Shown one piece after another: positions 50,843 to 60,171 of a stretch of DNA of 64,000 bases. The notes below the pieces were generated by a model. It had not been told where the DNA came from, ran no database searches, and saw only the letters and a program-made list of their open reading frames with translations. Every line of letters begins with the position of its first letter. Positions within the stretch are counted from its first letter, which is position 1. The position numbers were made by a program, and so were the translations under genes. Origin of the DNA: Candidatus Aegiribacteria sp. (lineage in GTDB: Bacteria > Fermentibacterota > Fermentibacteria > Fermentibacterales > JCC-6); contig JAGLOY010000013.1 of NCBI GenBank assembly GCA_023138735.1, positions 34,482 through 98,481 of the forward strand, in the 5' to 3' direction.

Positions 50843-51991
50843 TCAGATCATTTCACTGTACAATTCAAGGTACAGGTCGATCACATTTTCGATCCTGAAT
50901 TCATCATCTATTTTAACCCTCGCACGAGTTCCGAATTCGCTTCTTACTTCCTTGTTTTCAAGAAGATACAAAGCCTTGCTGGCAAGTTGAGTCGTATCAC
51001 CCTTTGGCACCAGGAACCCCGTTATTCCTTGAATAACCAACTCGCTGATTGCACCAACGTCCGTAGAGACGACGGGAAGACCAGTGCAGAAAGCTTCTAC
51101 AGCTACTCTTGGTAGTCCCTCGGATATGGAGGAGATCACAAGGCAGTCCATCAATGCGTAGAAGGGGGCCGTATCGGCCTGAAGCCCGAAGAAATGAAAA
51201 CGATCTTCAAGCGGTGCGATCAAATTCAGGAGATCATTCCTCAATGGCCCGTCTCCAACTAGCACGAAATGGACATGTTCGTTCCTTCTGCCGATTTCAA
51301 GGAAAACCTCGGCCATGTCTAATATGCCTTTTTCCATTACAAGAGCGGCTACTGCTCCGACGACTGGTATCTCCTCGGGAATACCCATCTCGACCCGGAA
51401 CTTCGTTTTCCTGTCATGGAATTTCCTGTAGTGCTCGATATCGAAACCAGATCTGATTATTCTGAGTCTGGAATCGACTCTGATTCCTCGGTCCCTTATT
51501 TTCTGAGCCATCATCGGGGAAAGCGTTACGAGACTGTCGGCATTTCTCAAGATGAAGTTCTCCAGCCGAAGAAAAAGCCTGCGTCGAAGCCCTGATGTTG
51601 TTTTCTCTGCGGCGAAACCCCTGAGAGTGTGTACTACCGGTGTGTCATTAATGAAGCGCGGAATCATGGATGAGAACAGTCCGGGCTTAACAGAGTGAGT
51701 ATTGACAACGTCTGGTTTGATCCTGCGAGTTATCGCTGCGGTCTCATATAGTGCCAAAGGATCCAATAATAGGCTGGGCCTGCGTCTGAGATACTTCAGC
51801 GGCACAATCTTTACATCATGATCCATAATACTTTTCATGAGAGATGGGTGAGTCTTGTTTTCCCTTCCTCCCATTGGAGCGTAGGATAGGAATACATCAT
51901 GCCCCTTTCTCCTCATGCCGCAGGCGAGTTTTACAGCCGAAACGTGTGCTCCGCCCATATCCAGAGAAAGCACTGAATGGAGGATTCTCAT
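50843..51991 (-). CDS. GT4 glycosyltransferase
   Basis: 382 residues with intact GT-B features: MRILHSVLSLDMGGAHVSAV, NTHSVKPGLFSSMIPRF, VVHTLRGFA, IIRSGFDIEHYR, and the donor-binding motif SSISEGLPRVAVEAFCTGLPVV. It looks like WcaA/RfaB-type enzymes, soluble at the inner membrane face. It overlaps the radical SAM gene before it by four bases (ATGA). It should add one sugar of the surface glycan. Confidence 0.9.
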   Translation of the reverse strand: MRILHSVLSLDMGGAHVSAVKLACGMRRKGHDVFLSYAPMGGRENKTHPSLMKSIMDHDVKIVPLKYLRRRPSLLLDPLALYETAAITRRIKPDVVNTHSVKPGLFSSMIPRFINDTPVVHTLRGFAAEKTTSGLRRRLFLRLENFILRNADSLVTLSPMMAQKIRDRGIRVDSRLRIIRSGFDIEHYRKFHDRKTKFRVEMGIPEEIPVVGAVAALVMEKGILDMAEVFLEIGRRNEHVHFVLVGDGPLRNDLLNLIAPLEDRFHFFGLQADTAPFYALMDCLVISSISEGLPRVAVEAFCTGLPVVSTDVGAISELVIQGITGFLVPKGDTTQLASKALYLLENKEVRSEFGTRARVKIDDEFRIENVIDLYLELYSEMI

Positions 51992-53085
51992 TCCAGATGT
52001 CTCTTTGATCTGATAAGTCTAATCCTTTCTCTGAGGATCATGGGCCATTTTGATGGATTTGCGATCATGCTCACTGTCAGGAAGCACTCCTGAGAACAGA
52101 AACATCTGGAGCTGTAAATCTGCTTCCTGACATTAGAAGCTGCTTCGGACTGCCAGAGTCTGTGTAGATCACAGTCAAAATCCCGAAGATTTCCCATGGA
52201 TACATCCATCAGTTCGCATGGCATGGTTTCACCATCGATGTAGATGACCCCTCCAAGAGCGCCGGCGGCACATCGCAGTGCAGGCTGCTCCTTCTCCATG
52301 TGTTCAAGGATTATCCTTCGCCGTGCCGCGTTCTTTGCGCTGAGCCATCGACCGGTTTCTCCTGAGCCGTGTCCCCCGTACTTTCCTCTTGCTATGCGGC
52401 TATTTATTAGATCGTTTGCCTGCTTGTAAGATGATGTTGACACATTAGCCGCGTACGGGTCCCGGGGATTGCCTCTTACGAAATTCACCTGCCATTCAAC
52501 TTCGGGACAGATATCTTCCACCAACTCAGCTGTCTCCACCACAAAAGCCTCATTGTCTTTTGATACGGTGGTGATGATACCCATGTCGAACATTTGGTTC
52601 TCTTTCCTGATCTGCCTGAGCAGCTCAATTGTCTTGAGAGTTCTTTCGAATCCTCCTTTCACGCCTCTGATCAACTCATGTATTTCTCTGGGGCCATCAA
52701 GGGAGATACCCACTCTGAATGGTACATCAGGATTTCTTTTAAGAATATCTCTGACCTTTAGATGTATCATCTCAGACTCATATCCAGATGTGGGTATATC
52801 GAAGTGGCGAACCTTGGTGGTTCTGCAGAACATTCCCACAAGTTCGACTATGTCATCCCTGAGAAAGGCTTCTCCTCCTGTTAGTGAAAGGAAATTGACC
52901 GATCGTATCGACTGCGCCAGCTTCTTCATTTCATTGAAGCTTAAGCGTCTGTTCCTGTGATGAGTTGATTTCCACTCATCATGGAACCAGCAGTGGGAAC
53001 AGTTCATCCAGCATTTGTCACTTACGAATAGAATGATGTATCTGGGTGTACCGGAAACATGAGCGAGGAAATTCATGTAGTTCAC
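51988..53085 (-). CDS. Radical SAM/SPASM-domain protein of the glycan cluster
   Basis: 365 residues, start GTG 53083-53085 just behind the previous stop (ATG at 53076 possible). The radical SAM motif is CWMNCSHCW (C-x3-C-x2-C), followed by SLTGGEAFLRDDI and GISLDGPREIHELI. The C-terminal end carries a SPASM-like Cys set (RCAAGALGGVIYIDGETMPC, then SRCFCSQEC) that probably holds further iron-sulfur clusters. Such enzymes modify peptides or act on glycan precursors. Location between glycosyltransferase genes suggests a sugar or lipid-linked substrate, though a peptide is possible. It is coupled by short overlap with the GT4 gene after it. Confidence 0.85.
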   Translation of the reverse strand: MNYMNFLAHVSGTPRYIILFVSDKCWMNCSHCWFHDEWKSTHHRNRRLSFNEMKKLAQSIRSVNFLSLTGGEAFLRDDIVELVGMFCRTTKVRHFDIPTSGYESEMIHLKVRDILKRNPDVPFRVGISLDGPREIHELIRGVKGGFERTLKTIELLRQIRKENQMFDMGIITTVSKDNEAFVVETAELVEDICPEVEWQVNFVRGNPRDPYAANVSTSSYKQANDLINSRIARGKYGGHGSGETGRWLSAKNAARRRIILEHMEKEQPALRCAAGALGGVIYIDGETMPCELMDVSMGNLRDFDCDLHRLWQSEAASNVRKQIYSSRCFCSQECFLTVSMIANPSKWPMILRERIRLIRSKRHLE

Positions 53086-53088
53086 GGT

Positions 53089-53832
53089 TCAGGAATTCTT
53101 TCGAAATCTAGATATAGCAAGCTTGACCACGGTAAATGGTTCATAGAAGAAAGTCCTTAGAAACAGTCTTCTGGGTTCAACGATCCACCTGAAGAACCAT
53201 TCCATCCGAATCCTTCTCACTATCTGAGGTGCCCTTGGTTTGCTGCCGGAAACAAAATCAAACAGACCTCCGACGTTCCAGATAAGATTGGCCCCTATAC
53301 GATCCCGGTATTTCAGTGAGAAGCTCTCCTGTCGTGGAAAGCCCATTCCGACTATGAGTATATTAGGCCTGCAACTTCGGATTCTGCGGACTATTTTGTC
53401 TTCTTCATCTTCAGCGAAGTAACCGTCTCGGTATCCGCAGACCTCTATACCAGGATAGCTTTGTACCAGGGTTTCCGCCACCCTGGAGGTTACCGGTTTC
53501 CGTCCACCCAGAAGAAACAGAGTCATTCCCATCTCTGAAGCCCTTTTCATGACTCGGGGAAAAAGATCAGTACCATTCAGATCAGATTGCCAACCCTTTC
53601 CTGCAAGCCATATCCCGAGCTTCAGTCCTATGCCGTCCAGGAGGGAGGTTGCGTTATGCTTCAATCCCTCTATCAGTTCATCGTCTTTGATAAGGAAGTA
53701 GTAGTTTCTTGCATTTATATGAAGCACGATACTGGAACTTGTAGCACAGCTGGCACATTCAAGAAGCAGACTGGCAGCTTCGTCGAACGTTCCCGCTTTT
53801 AGATCAAGTGGATACACTGATATAGTTTTCAT
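53089..53832 (-). CDS. WecG/TagA/CpsF-family glycosyltransferase
   Basis: 247 residues. Family 26 motifs are present: INARNYYFLIKDDELIEGLK, LLDGIGLKLGIWLAG, NGTDLFPRVMKRASE, FLLGGRKPVTSRV, and GMGFPRQESF then WNVGGLFDFVSGSKPRAP. It transfers an N-acetyl-mannosamine-type sugar (ManNAcA or ManNAc) to a lipid-linked acceptor at the inner membrane. The C-terminus (RMEWFFRWIVEPRRLFLR) is the usual membrane-associated tail. It is the first gene of the minus-strand glycan operon, divergent from the initiating transferase. Confidence 0.93.
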   Translation of the reverse strand: MKTISVYPLDLKAGTFDEAASLLLECASCATSSSIVLHINARNYYFLIKDDELIEGLKHNATSLLDGIGLKLGIWLAGKGWQSDLNGTDLFPRVMKRASEMGMTLFLLGGRKPVTSRVAETLVQSYPGIEVCGYRDGYFAEDEEDKIVRRIRSCRPNILIVGMGFPRQESFSLKYRDRIGANLIWNVGGLFDFVSGSKPRAPQIVRRIRMEWFFRWIVEPRRLFLRTFFYEPFTVVKLAISRFRKNS

Positions 53833-54018
53833 TAATCAGCTGCAGACTTTCCATGGGATCATAGAGTGATTTTACCTAATCAATCCAATTCACAATCATA
53901 CAATGTATTAATTATAAGACAGGCAGTATTCAATGCAAGATCTTTAATATTTGCTGGCGTAATGACTCATTCACGTATTCCCCCAAAGACCTCTTAGAAA
54001 TAGTGTGAGTTCACGAGG

Positions 54019-55215
54019 ATGGGAGTTCTCAGGAACCTGTCTCAATTGGAAACATGTTTATATCTTCGCAGAAGAAGCTGCTTTGGAGTATACGGGATTG
54101 ATCGAACATCGATAAAGGATCAAGTGAAGGACAGAAAACCACTCCATGGGATCATGCTACAGGCTGGGGACATTATCCTGGCTGCCGCTGCCGTGTTTCT
54201 CAGCTATTGCTTGAGTAGTTGCATGCTTGATGGATCAGTGATCGTCAACTCAGAGCATGAGTTTCTGTCCGTTCCAGGAAGCTATCTTCTCTATTTGCTT
54301 CTCATGACCTTCCTGCAGGTAATTGTACTTCATATTAATGGAGTATACAGAAGATCCTTCGGTTTACTTCGAATCGAGGAACTGGCCTGGATCCTAAAAT
54401 CAACCACTACTTCAGTCATCATCATCCTGCTTCTTTCGTTCATCCCCGCTATACCTGAGCTTCCCAGTGTTATGATCATCATGATCCTTCCCTTATCCTT
54501 TATTATGCTAAGCACATGGCACAGATTCTATCGCCATTTCACAGAAAAAACCGGCCTCAGTACCAGTATTGAGGAATACTCGACACTTGAATCAGTACCT
54601 CCCTCCCTTACCGGCTATAAAAGGATCCTCAAGAGGATGATGGACTTGGTCCTCACGGTGCTACTGCTGCTGATGCTGTTCCCATTCTGTCTGATATGCT
54701 TAGTTCTGATTGTACTGGAATCCGGCTTACCTGTAGTCTATGTTCAGGCAAGACTGGGCAAGGATAACAAACCTTTTCACATGTTCAAGTTCAGATCAAT
54801 GGAAAGATGTGCTCATCCTCGTAAAAAGATGATATCCTACCTCAACGAGGCATCGTTTCCCCTGTACAAGGTGCGAGGCGATCCCAGAACAACCCTTGTG
54901 GGAAGATTCATGCGAAGGTGGAGCCTGGACGAAATGCCACAGCTCATCAACGTCATCGCTGGAAGGATGAGTCTTGTAGGTCCCAGACCACCGCTACAGG
55001 ATGAAGTGGAGGAGTACAGCAAATGTGCTATGAAGAGAATGAAAGTCCTTCCGGGGATGACCGGCGCTTGGCAGGTTTTGGGCCGAAGCGATTTGACCTT
55101 CTCCGAAATGATCGCTCTGGATCTCTATTATGTATACAATTGGTCCATATGGATCGATATGGTCATTATTCTTCTCACGCCTGAAGCCGTTCTCCTGGGC
55201 AGGGGTGCTTATTAA
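54019..55215 (+). CDS. Initiating sugar-phosphate transferase (polyprenyl glycosylphosphotransferase)
   Basis: 398 residues. The N-terminal 190 residues hold about four TM helices, then a cytosolic loop (GLSTSIEEYSTLESVPP). The catalytic domain begins LKRMMDLVLTVLLLLMLFPF with a further helix, then VQARLGKDNKPFHMFKFRSM, GRFMRRWSLDEMPQLINVIA, MSLVGPRPPL and LPGMTGAWQVLGRS. It is a WbaP/EpsE-type enzyme that links a sugar-phosphate to undecaprenyl phosphate and starts glycan assembly. The ATG at 54019 lacks good spacing to its GAGG. It is divergent from the WecG gene with about 185 bases between. Confidence 0.93.
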   Translation: MGVLRNLSQLETCLYLRRRSCFGVYGIDRTSIKDQVKDRKPLHGIMLQAGDIILAAAAVFLSYCLSSCMLDGSVIVNSEHEFLSVPGSYLLYLLLMTFLQVIVLHINGVYRRSFGLLRIEELAWILKSTTTSVIIILLLSFIPAIPELPSVMIIMILPLSFIMLSTWHRFYRHFTEKTGLSTSIEEYSTLESVPPSLTGYKRILKRMMDLVLTVLLLLMLFPFCLICLVLIVLESGLPVVYVQARLGKDNKPFHMFKFRSMERCAHPRKKMISYLNEASFPLYKVRGDPRTTLVGRFMRRWSLDEMPQLINVIAGRMSLVGPRPPLQDEVEEYSKCAMKRMKVLPGMTGAWQVLGRSDLTFSEMIALDLYYVYNWSIWIDMVIILLTPEAVLLGRGAY

Positions 55216-55469
55216 TATTCCCGACTCTCTATAGTGGAACTATGTTCTGGATGCAAACCTAATCAGAAAAGTGATTCGGTATGTCAATATTGGTTAATAG
55301 TTTGCATGAGCAGGCAGTTAGCCGATGAAATTATCATTACGTTCATTTGAACTATGTATATAAAAAGGGCTGCTTCGTGAGTAGGTTAGGGGATTCTGGA
55401 AAATCCATTCTCCTATTCCTGAAGCACGTGCTTCTTTGATAAGAATATAGCTGTTCGTATAATGCCATC

Positions 55470-56114
55470 ATGAGCACCGTGATTCCTCACTTGCTATTGC
55501 TTGGATTGGGCGCTTCCGTAAGCCCGGTGGCGATCATGCTTTTGATCTCTGTAATGCTGAAGAAGGTCCCCCGAAGGAACTCGTTATTGTTCATCCTTGG
55601 TTATACGGTGGCCCTGGTAGTCCTGGGGGTAGTCGTGGTTTACATATTCCATCTTGGAGGTGGTGGAGGAACACATAAAATCGACGGTTATATCGACCTG
55701 TCGCTGGGGGCAATCTGTTTTCTGGCGGTACCTTATAGCTTAAGAAAGAAAGACAAGAAAAGGACCTCCGGAGTTGAAAGTGGTTCAACTGCCTTCAGGT
55801 CTTTTTCTCTTGGTAGCATGGCACTGCTTCTTAATCCGTCAACTTACTTAATATTCATATCAGGGCTACACGTAATCAGCTTAGCCCATCTTGGTCGGCA
55901 GGATGACTTCCTGGCAATAGCTTTCCTGACGCTGGTCACCCTGGTGACGCTTCTAGTCCCCATTATCATATTCTTTGTTTTTCCCAAGAGGGCCGAAAAA
56001 GTGCTGGATTCCTTTAAAGCATGGTTAACGAAACACAAGCAAGTAATCGGGGCGGCTGTCTTGCTGGTCTTTGGAGCATATCTTCTGACAAAAGGGCTAA
56101 GGATACTCTTATAG
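55470..56114 (+). CDS. GAP-family/LysE-like membrane transporter
   Basis: 214 residues with six TM helices. The start LLLLGLGASVSPVAIMLLIS and RNSLLFILGYTVALVVLG match GAP/Sap-type and LysE-fold transporters, with the conserved P near the first helix, and a later ALLLNPSTYLIFISG. Family members in mycobacteria export surface lipids; elsewhere their substrates are unknown. It precedes the cyclic-nucleotide-binding gene by one base, suggesting one transcript. The upstream gap contains a palindrome GAAGCACGTGCTTC at 55421. Confidence 0.82.
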   Translation: MSTVIPHLLLLGLGASVSPVAIMLLISVMLKKVPRRNSLLFILGYTVALVVLGVVVVYIFHLGGGGGTHKIDGYIDLSLGAICFLAVPYSLRKKDKKRTSGVESGSTAFRSFSLGSMALLLNPSTYLIFISGLHVISLAHLGRQDDFLAIAFLTLVTLVTLLVPIIIFFVFPKRAEKVLDSFKAWLTKHKQVIGAAVLLVFGAYLLTKGLRILL

Positions 56115-56115
56115 C

Positions 56116-56610
56116 GTGGAAGGGCAGGATGCATTTCTTTCAGACGACTCAGAGAAGGCGGTAGTTATTATGGTTGAAACCCTACGTGGTATCCATATCT
56201 TTGCAGGATTATGTGAAGGATGTTTGGAGAACCTTTCTTCGGTAATGCAGCCTATGTCATTCAAGGCTGGTGAGGAGATTATAAAAGAAGGTGAAACCGG
56301 CAAGTCCATGTACATGATCGAAAGCGGAAGTGTGGAAGTGTTGAAGTGGAGTGGGGACAAGCAAATTATACTGGCCCAATTGGATAAAGAAGAATTTTTT
56401 GGGGAAATGGCACTGATTGATATTCAAAAACGGAGTGCCGGAGTCAAGGCGATAGTTGATACTGTATTATACGCATTGACTAATATGGATCTTTTACATT
56501 TGTTCGAACGGGACAAAAAATGTTATTGCATTATCATTCTAAATATTGCAAGGGACATTTCTCGCCGCTTACGGAAATTGGATGCAAAATACGCTGCCAT
56601 TTCTTGTTAA
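56116..56610 (+). CDS. Cyclic-nucleotide-binding domain protein
   Basis: 164 residues. The GTG start lies one base after the previous stop; an ATG at 56170 is an alternative. One cNMP-binding fold: IHIFAGLCEGCLENLSSVMQ, KAGEEIIKEGETGKSMYMIE, then GSVEVLKW, the phosphate-binding cassette FFGEMALIDIQKRSAGVKAI, and VLYALTNMDLL. The residues FGEMAL and R in KRSAG match the family consensus for the cyclic phosphate. There is no HTH after it, so it is a sensor module. It could tune the membrane protein encoded before it. Confidence 0.9.
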   Translation: MEGQDAFLSDDSEKAVVIMVETLRGIHIFAGLCEGCLENLSSVMQPMSFKAGEEIIKEGETGKSMYMIESGSVEVLKWSGDKQIILAQLDKEEFFGEMALIDIQKRSAGVKAIVDTVLYALTNMDLLHLFERDKKCYCIIILNIARDISRRLRKLDAKYAAISC

Positions 56611-56648
56611 ACCTGAGCGTTGTTAAAACTGTAATGTAGTTAAAGCAC

Positions 56649-56852
56649 TTGGTAAACTGGTTAAAAGGTATAAATTCAAGACCTGTTCTTGAGAGCTACG
56701 GATTATATCTGCTGATCGCTTCCCATGAACTCGAGTTTCTACTTGAAGCCGGGGTACGATTTGGAAGTGGTAAAGGTATTTGGAATCGATGCGTACAGGA
56801 TGACAAGAGTATCTGTACAGTGAATTTACATTGGAGTAGAACAGGGAGCTAA
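56649..56852 (+). pseudogene. Gene remnants: ABC ATPase-like tail joined to relic sequence
   Basis: The frame reads LLIASHELEFLLEAG, close to the end of the ECF ATPase (LLIASHDLEFLLETC at 43175), so it may be a fragment of a CbiO-type gene. It then changes into GSGKGIWNRC...LHWSRTGS, whose bases resemble the tRNA-end-like relic at 62968. No ribosome site or Walker motifs remain. Confidence 0.4.
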
Positions 56853-57268
56853 GAAGCTGGAACGACTAGGCATAATAGTGTGAATCAAGCAAATCATTAT
56901 GTCCTCAAAATTGTGTCATTGGTGTTTTCAGCGTTATAGAGAATAGGGACACAATCTGTGCGCCCATGTGCATGCCCTGATTTCAGAAACATGCTGGAAT
57001 GATGCCCCGAAGATAGAGGTCGGTTAATCAGGCTTAAGAGGACAGGTACGTCCGGATGTGGAGTTGCATGACCATATCCTCAGTATTCTTATTGACGTCG
57101 GATGATTTTGGACAGTATGATCAGTTTTAGGAAGGAATCAGAGGTTTATTGGGACAAATATGCTGTTTCGGGAAAATTGCCGGAGCGGTTTAAAATCAAG
57201 ATTCCTTTTGCTCAATGCATTTTACCCACAACCGACGATAATACAATTCAACGAAGGGGTGCTTCCAT
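56853..57268. other. Intergenic region, decayed sequence
   Basis: About 415 bases without a convincing gene. TTGTGTCATTGGTGTTTTCA at 56913 resembles a stretch after the protease (59973 onwards), so part may be a decayed repeat. The ribosome site GAAGGGG just before 57269 belongs to the next gene. Confidence 0.35.
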
Positions 57269-59944
57269 ATGAAAAATACTCTCTGTTTGCTTCTGCTGGT
57301 ATCTGTGATACAGGTTCTTTCCGCCGATCCGGTTGTTTACACGCTTGATAATGGTCTAACCGTAGTGCTTGAGGAAATGCATTACTCACCAACAGTAGCA
57401 GTGGTGACAAGGTACAATGTCGGCTCCAGGAATGAAACGGATGAGATATCTGGAATCAGCCATTTCGTTGAGCACATGCTATTCAACGGTACCCAGGATA
57501 TACCAGGGATCAGGTTCTGGCAAATAACAAAGAAAAACGGTGGACAGGCAAACGGCTACACAGGCAATGATTTCACGACATACTACCTCTATTTCCCTGT
57601 GGCAGCCCTCGAGGAAGCTCTGCTTATAGAAAGCGACAGAATGCAGAACTGCCTCATGGATTCAGCCGGAATCGCTCAGGAAATCGGCGTTGTGATGGAT
57701 GAATGGCGTCTATCCGAGGATTCACCTGATCGTGCGCTCTACTATGAGGCAAATTCTGTTTTTTACGGTGAGCATCCCTACAGACGAACTGTTCTGGGAA
57801 CGAGTGAAGCCATAGCTGCATTCGACAGACAGAAAGTTACCGATTACTACAATACATGGTATCAGCCCTCAAACGCCACACTGACAATTGTCGGAGATTT
57901 CAACTCGGAAGATGTATTGGCACTTGTGGAGGAATACTTCGGAGGGATACCTTTCGCCGATATCCCTTCTCTCGGTATTGATGATAGAGAATCCTTTGCT
58001 GGTCCTTTCCGTCTGGAAGTGGATTTCCCTGCTGAAACCGATAGAGTTTCGTTCTATTTCGACGGATGCAGTATTGATGATCCTGATATGCCTGCCCTCT
58101 CTTTGATTGCATACTATCTGGGTCGCGGCAGAATTTCCTGGATGGAAAGAAACCTAGTTACACCGGGTATTGCTACGATGGCATGGGCTTCCGCTCCCGG
58201 CATGATAGATATATCCCCGTTCGCTGTATCGGTGTTTCCTGCTGAAGGAGTCTCTCCCGATAGCGTTATTGCTATTATAGAGGCTGAAATGTACAGCCTT
58301 ACTGAAACACTTATCGATTCCGCCGAGTTGGATATAGTAAAGAATTATATTCAGGGTCGGGAAGTAATGAGTGAAAACACTCCGCTTGATCGGGCACTGG
58401 CTATGACCAACAACCAATCAACGTTGGGAGACCCTCTGGCATCCCAGAAACTGCGCGATGAAATTATGGTTCTGACACCGGAAGAGGTCAGGGCGGTTGC
58501 TGCGAAGTACTTCACTCCTGACAGGCTGATGGTTACCGTACTAAACGCCCAGGAGGGTTCAACTACCGCAAGACATGCCCCCACCGATGGCATCTCCGAT
58601 ATTGAAGTACCCGAAATTATCGATTGGGAAGGACTGAACCTCAGCTCTGAAGCTCTTATTGTTCCCGAATACTCTGTCTCCCATGGAACGCAGCGATTCG
58701 AGCTGGATAATGGACTTGTGCTTCTGGTGAAGGAAGACAGCAGCTTCCCAGTCATAGAGATGATGATAACCTTCCCAATGGGTGACAGAAGAGCAGAGCA
58801 GAATCTCTCCGGAATAAGTTCCCTTACCACGGAAGTGATGCTTCATGGAACCGAAGAACTCGATCAAACGGAATTTCATGCCAGGCTTGCTGAAAAAGGA
58901 AGCACAACATGGCTTATGCCCAACAACTCCTTCACAATAGGGAATGTATACGGACACAGTGATTACACTGATCTGTACTTCACTTCACTGTCCGATCTCC
59001 TCATGCGACCGGCTATGCGCAATGATGACTTCCTTAAGGTCAGAGATCGAATGATTGCTATGGCCATTTTGCAGAACGAGAATGTCTTCAACAGAGCATT
59101 CAGCAACATCGACGAAATTCTCCTTGAAGAAGGTGGAAGCCGAACGGCAGATAGTGCTACTCTCGCCAGTATCGACCTTGCCGATGTGGAATCGTGGCTG
59201 GAAACCTGCGTGAGACCTGACGGTACCGTGCTAGCAGTAGTTGGAGACATCTCACCCGAGAGAGCACTGGAACTGACAGAACAGTACTTCGGAGACTGGG
59301 ATAACCCTTCAATGGCATTACCTGCTGCAGAGGAGTACATCTTCAACTCATGCCCCGGTGATACCGTCATTGAAACAATCGAAGGAAGGATACAGGTAGC
59401 AGCAATGCTCGCCTGCCCTGCCCCGGAAGTTCTATCACCCAACTACATTCCCTTCAATATAATGTGTCAGATTCTTGGTGGCGGAATCAGTTCCCGGATG
59501 GGATTGAATATCCGGGAAACCCAGGGACTTGCCTACGCTGTCGGATGCTGGGTTGACGGCCCGGCAGGTGGAACACCTACAGGAACAAGATTCCAGGCCT
59601 ATTTCTCAACAGGTGCACCTATGCTGGAAAGAGCAATTGAAGCCGTTATTTATGAGTGTGACAGGATTGCAGTAAATGGTGTGGAGGAATCGGAACTCCT
59701 GTTACAGCAGTCCCGTTCGTTCGGGAGAAACGCCTTTGCATTTGATGAGTACGATTCCGTTGCGAGATTCCTTGTCACCCAGGAGACTCTAGGTCTGCCA
59801 CTGGACCAGGATATTACTGATCTCGAAACAATTCTTGCCCTCAGGCCCGGCATGATCAGAGAAATGGCTGCAGAGTATTTCAAAGGAATATGGTTCATCT
59901 CCGTTGCAGGGGGAATTGACGAGCAGATGCAGCCACTGGAGTAA
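57269..59944 (+). CDS. Two-domain M16 (pitrilysin/insulinase) zinc protease
   Basis: 891 residues with signal peptide (residues 1 to about 18). The first M16 domain has the inverted zinc motif HFVEH (His65, Glu68, His69) and Glu145 exactly 76 residues on, in VVMDEWRLSEDSPDRALY. The second M16 domain, from about residue 475 (HGTQRFELDNGLVLLVKED), lacks the HxxEH motif, as usual for the partner domain. The length fits fused PqqL-like enzymes. It should work in the periplasm or outside, degrading peptides inside a closed chamber. It stands alone with decayed sequence before it. Confidence 0.94.
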   Translation: MKNTLCLLLLVSVIQVLSADPVVYTLDNGLTVVLEEMHYSPTVAVVTRYNVGSRNETDEISGISHFVEHMLFNGTQDIPGIRFWQITKKNGGQANGYTGNDFTTYYLYFPVAALEEALLIESDRMQNCLMDSAGIAQEIGVVMDEWRLSEDSPDRALYYEANSVFYGEHPYRRTVLGTSEAIAAFDRQKVTDYYNTWYQPSNATLTIVGDFNSEDVLALVEEYFGGIPFADIPSLGIDDRESFAGPFRLEVDFPAETDRVSFYFDGCSIDDPDMPALSLIAYYLGRGRISWMERNLVTPGIATMAWASAPGMIDISPFAVSVFPAEGVSPDSVIAIIEAEMYSLTETLIDSAELDIVKNYIQGREVMSENTPLDRALAMTNNQSTLGDPLASQKLRDEIMVLTPEEVRAVAAKYFTPDRLMVTVLNAQEGSTTARHAPTDGISDIEVPEIIDWEGLNLSSEALIVPEYSVSHGTQRFELDNGLVLLVKEDSSFPVIEMMITFPMGDRRAEQNLSGISSLTTEVMLHGTEELDQTEFHARLAEKGSTTWLMPNNSFTIGNVYGHSDYTDLYFTSLSDLLMRPAMRNDDFLKVRDRMIAMAILQNENVFNRAFSNIDEILLEEGGSRTADSATLASIDLADVESWLETCVRPDGTVLAVVGDISPERALELTEQYFGDWDNPSMALPAAEEYIFNSCPGDTVIETIEGRIQVAAMLACPAPEVLSPNYIPFNIMCQILGGGISSRMGLNIRETQGLAYAVGCWVDGPAGGTPTGTRFQAYFSTGAPMLERAIEAVIYECDRIAVNGVEESELLLQQSRSFGRNAFAFDEYDSVARFLVTQETLGLPLDQDITDLETILALRPGMIREMAAEYFKGIWFISVAGGIDEQMQPLE

Positions 59945-60102
59945 ATCACCACGCTCTCAAAATAGCGCCGTTTGTGTCATTAGCGTCATAAAAAATGCGA
60001 ATAGGAATGTTGCAATAGACGCATTCTGAACCCTCTTGAGGAAGATAGAATGTAAGAAGATAAGGAAGTCCCACCTATCTGCATGAAGATGTCCAGGTGT
60101 CC

Positions 60103-60144
60103 TTGACACACTGCCCTTGTATTAATAAGTTAGTGCTTACTTAT
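60103..60144 (+). promoter_or_regulatory. Promoter and likely TetR operator of the GC-rich operon
   Basis: TTGACA (60103-60108), 17 bases, TAAGTT (60126-60131). The inverted repeat ATAAGT...ACTTAT (60125-60144) covers the -10 region, a normal place for binding by the TetR protein encoded in the operon. Confidence 0.5.
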
Positions 60145-60171
60145 AAAAGAGATGCAGGAGGAATGGACATC

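Noticed and set aside
55421..55434. GAAGCACGTGCTTC as a regulator site
   Set aside because: A perfect 14-base palindrome but single, and it lies in a likely terminator region between convergent-free genes; no other copy was noticed.
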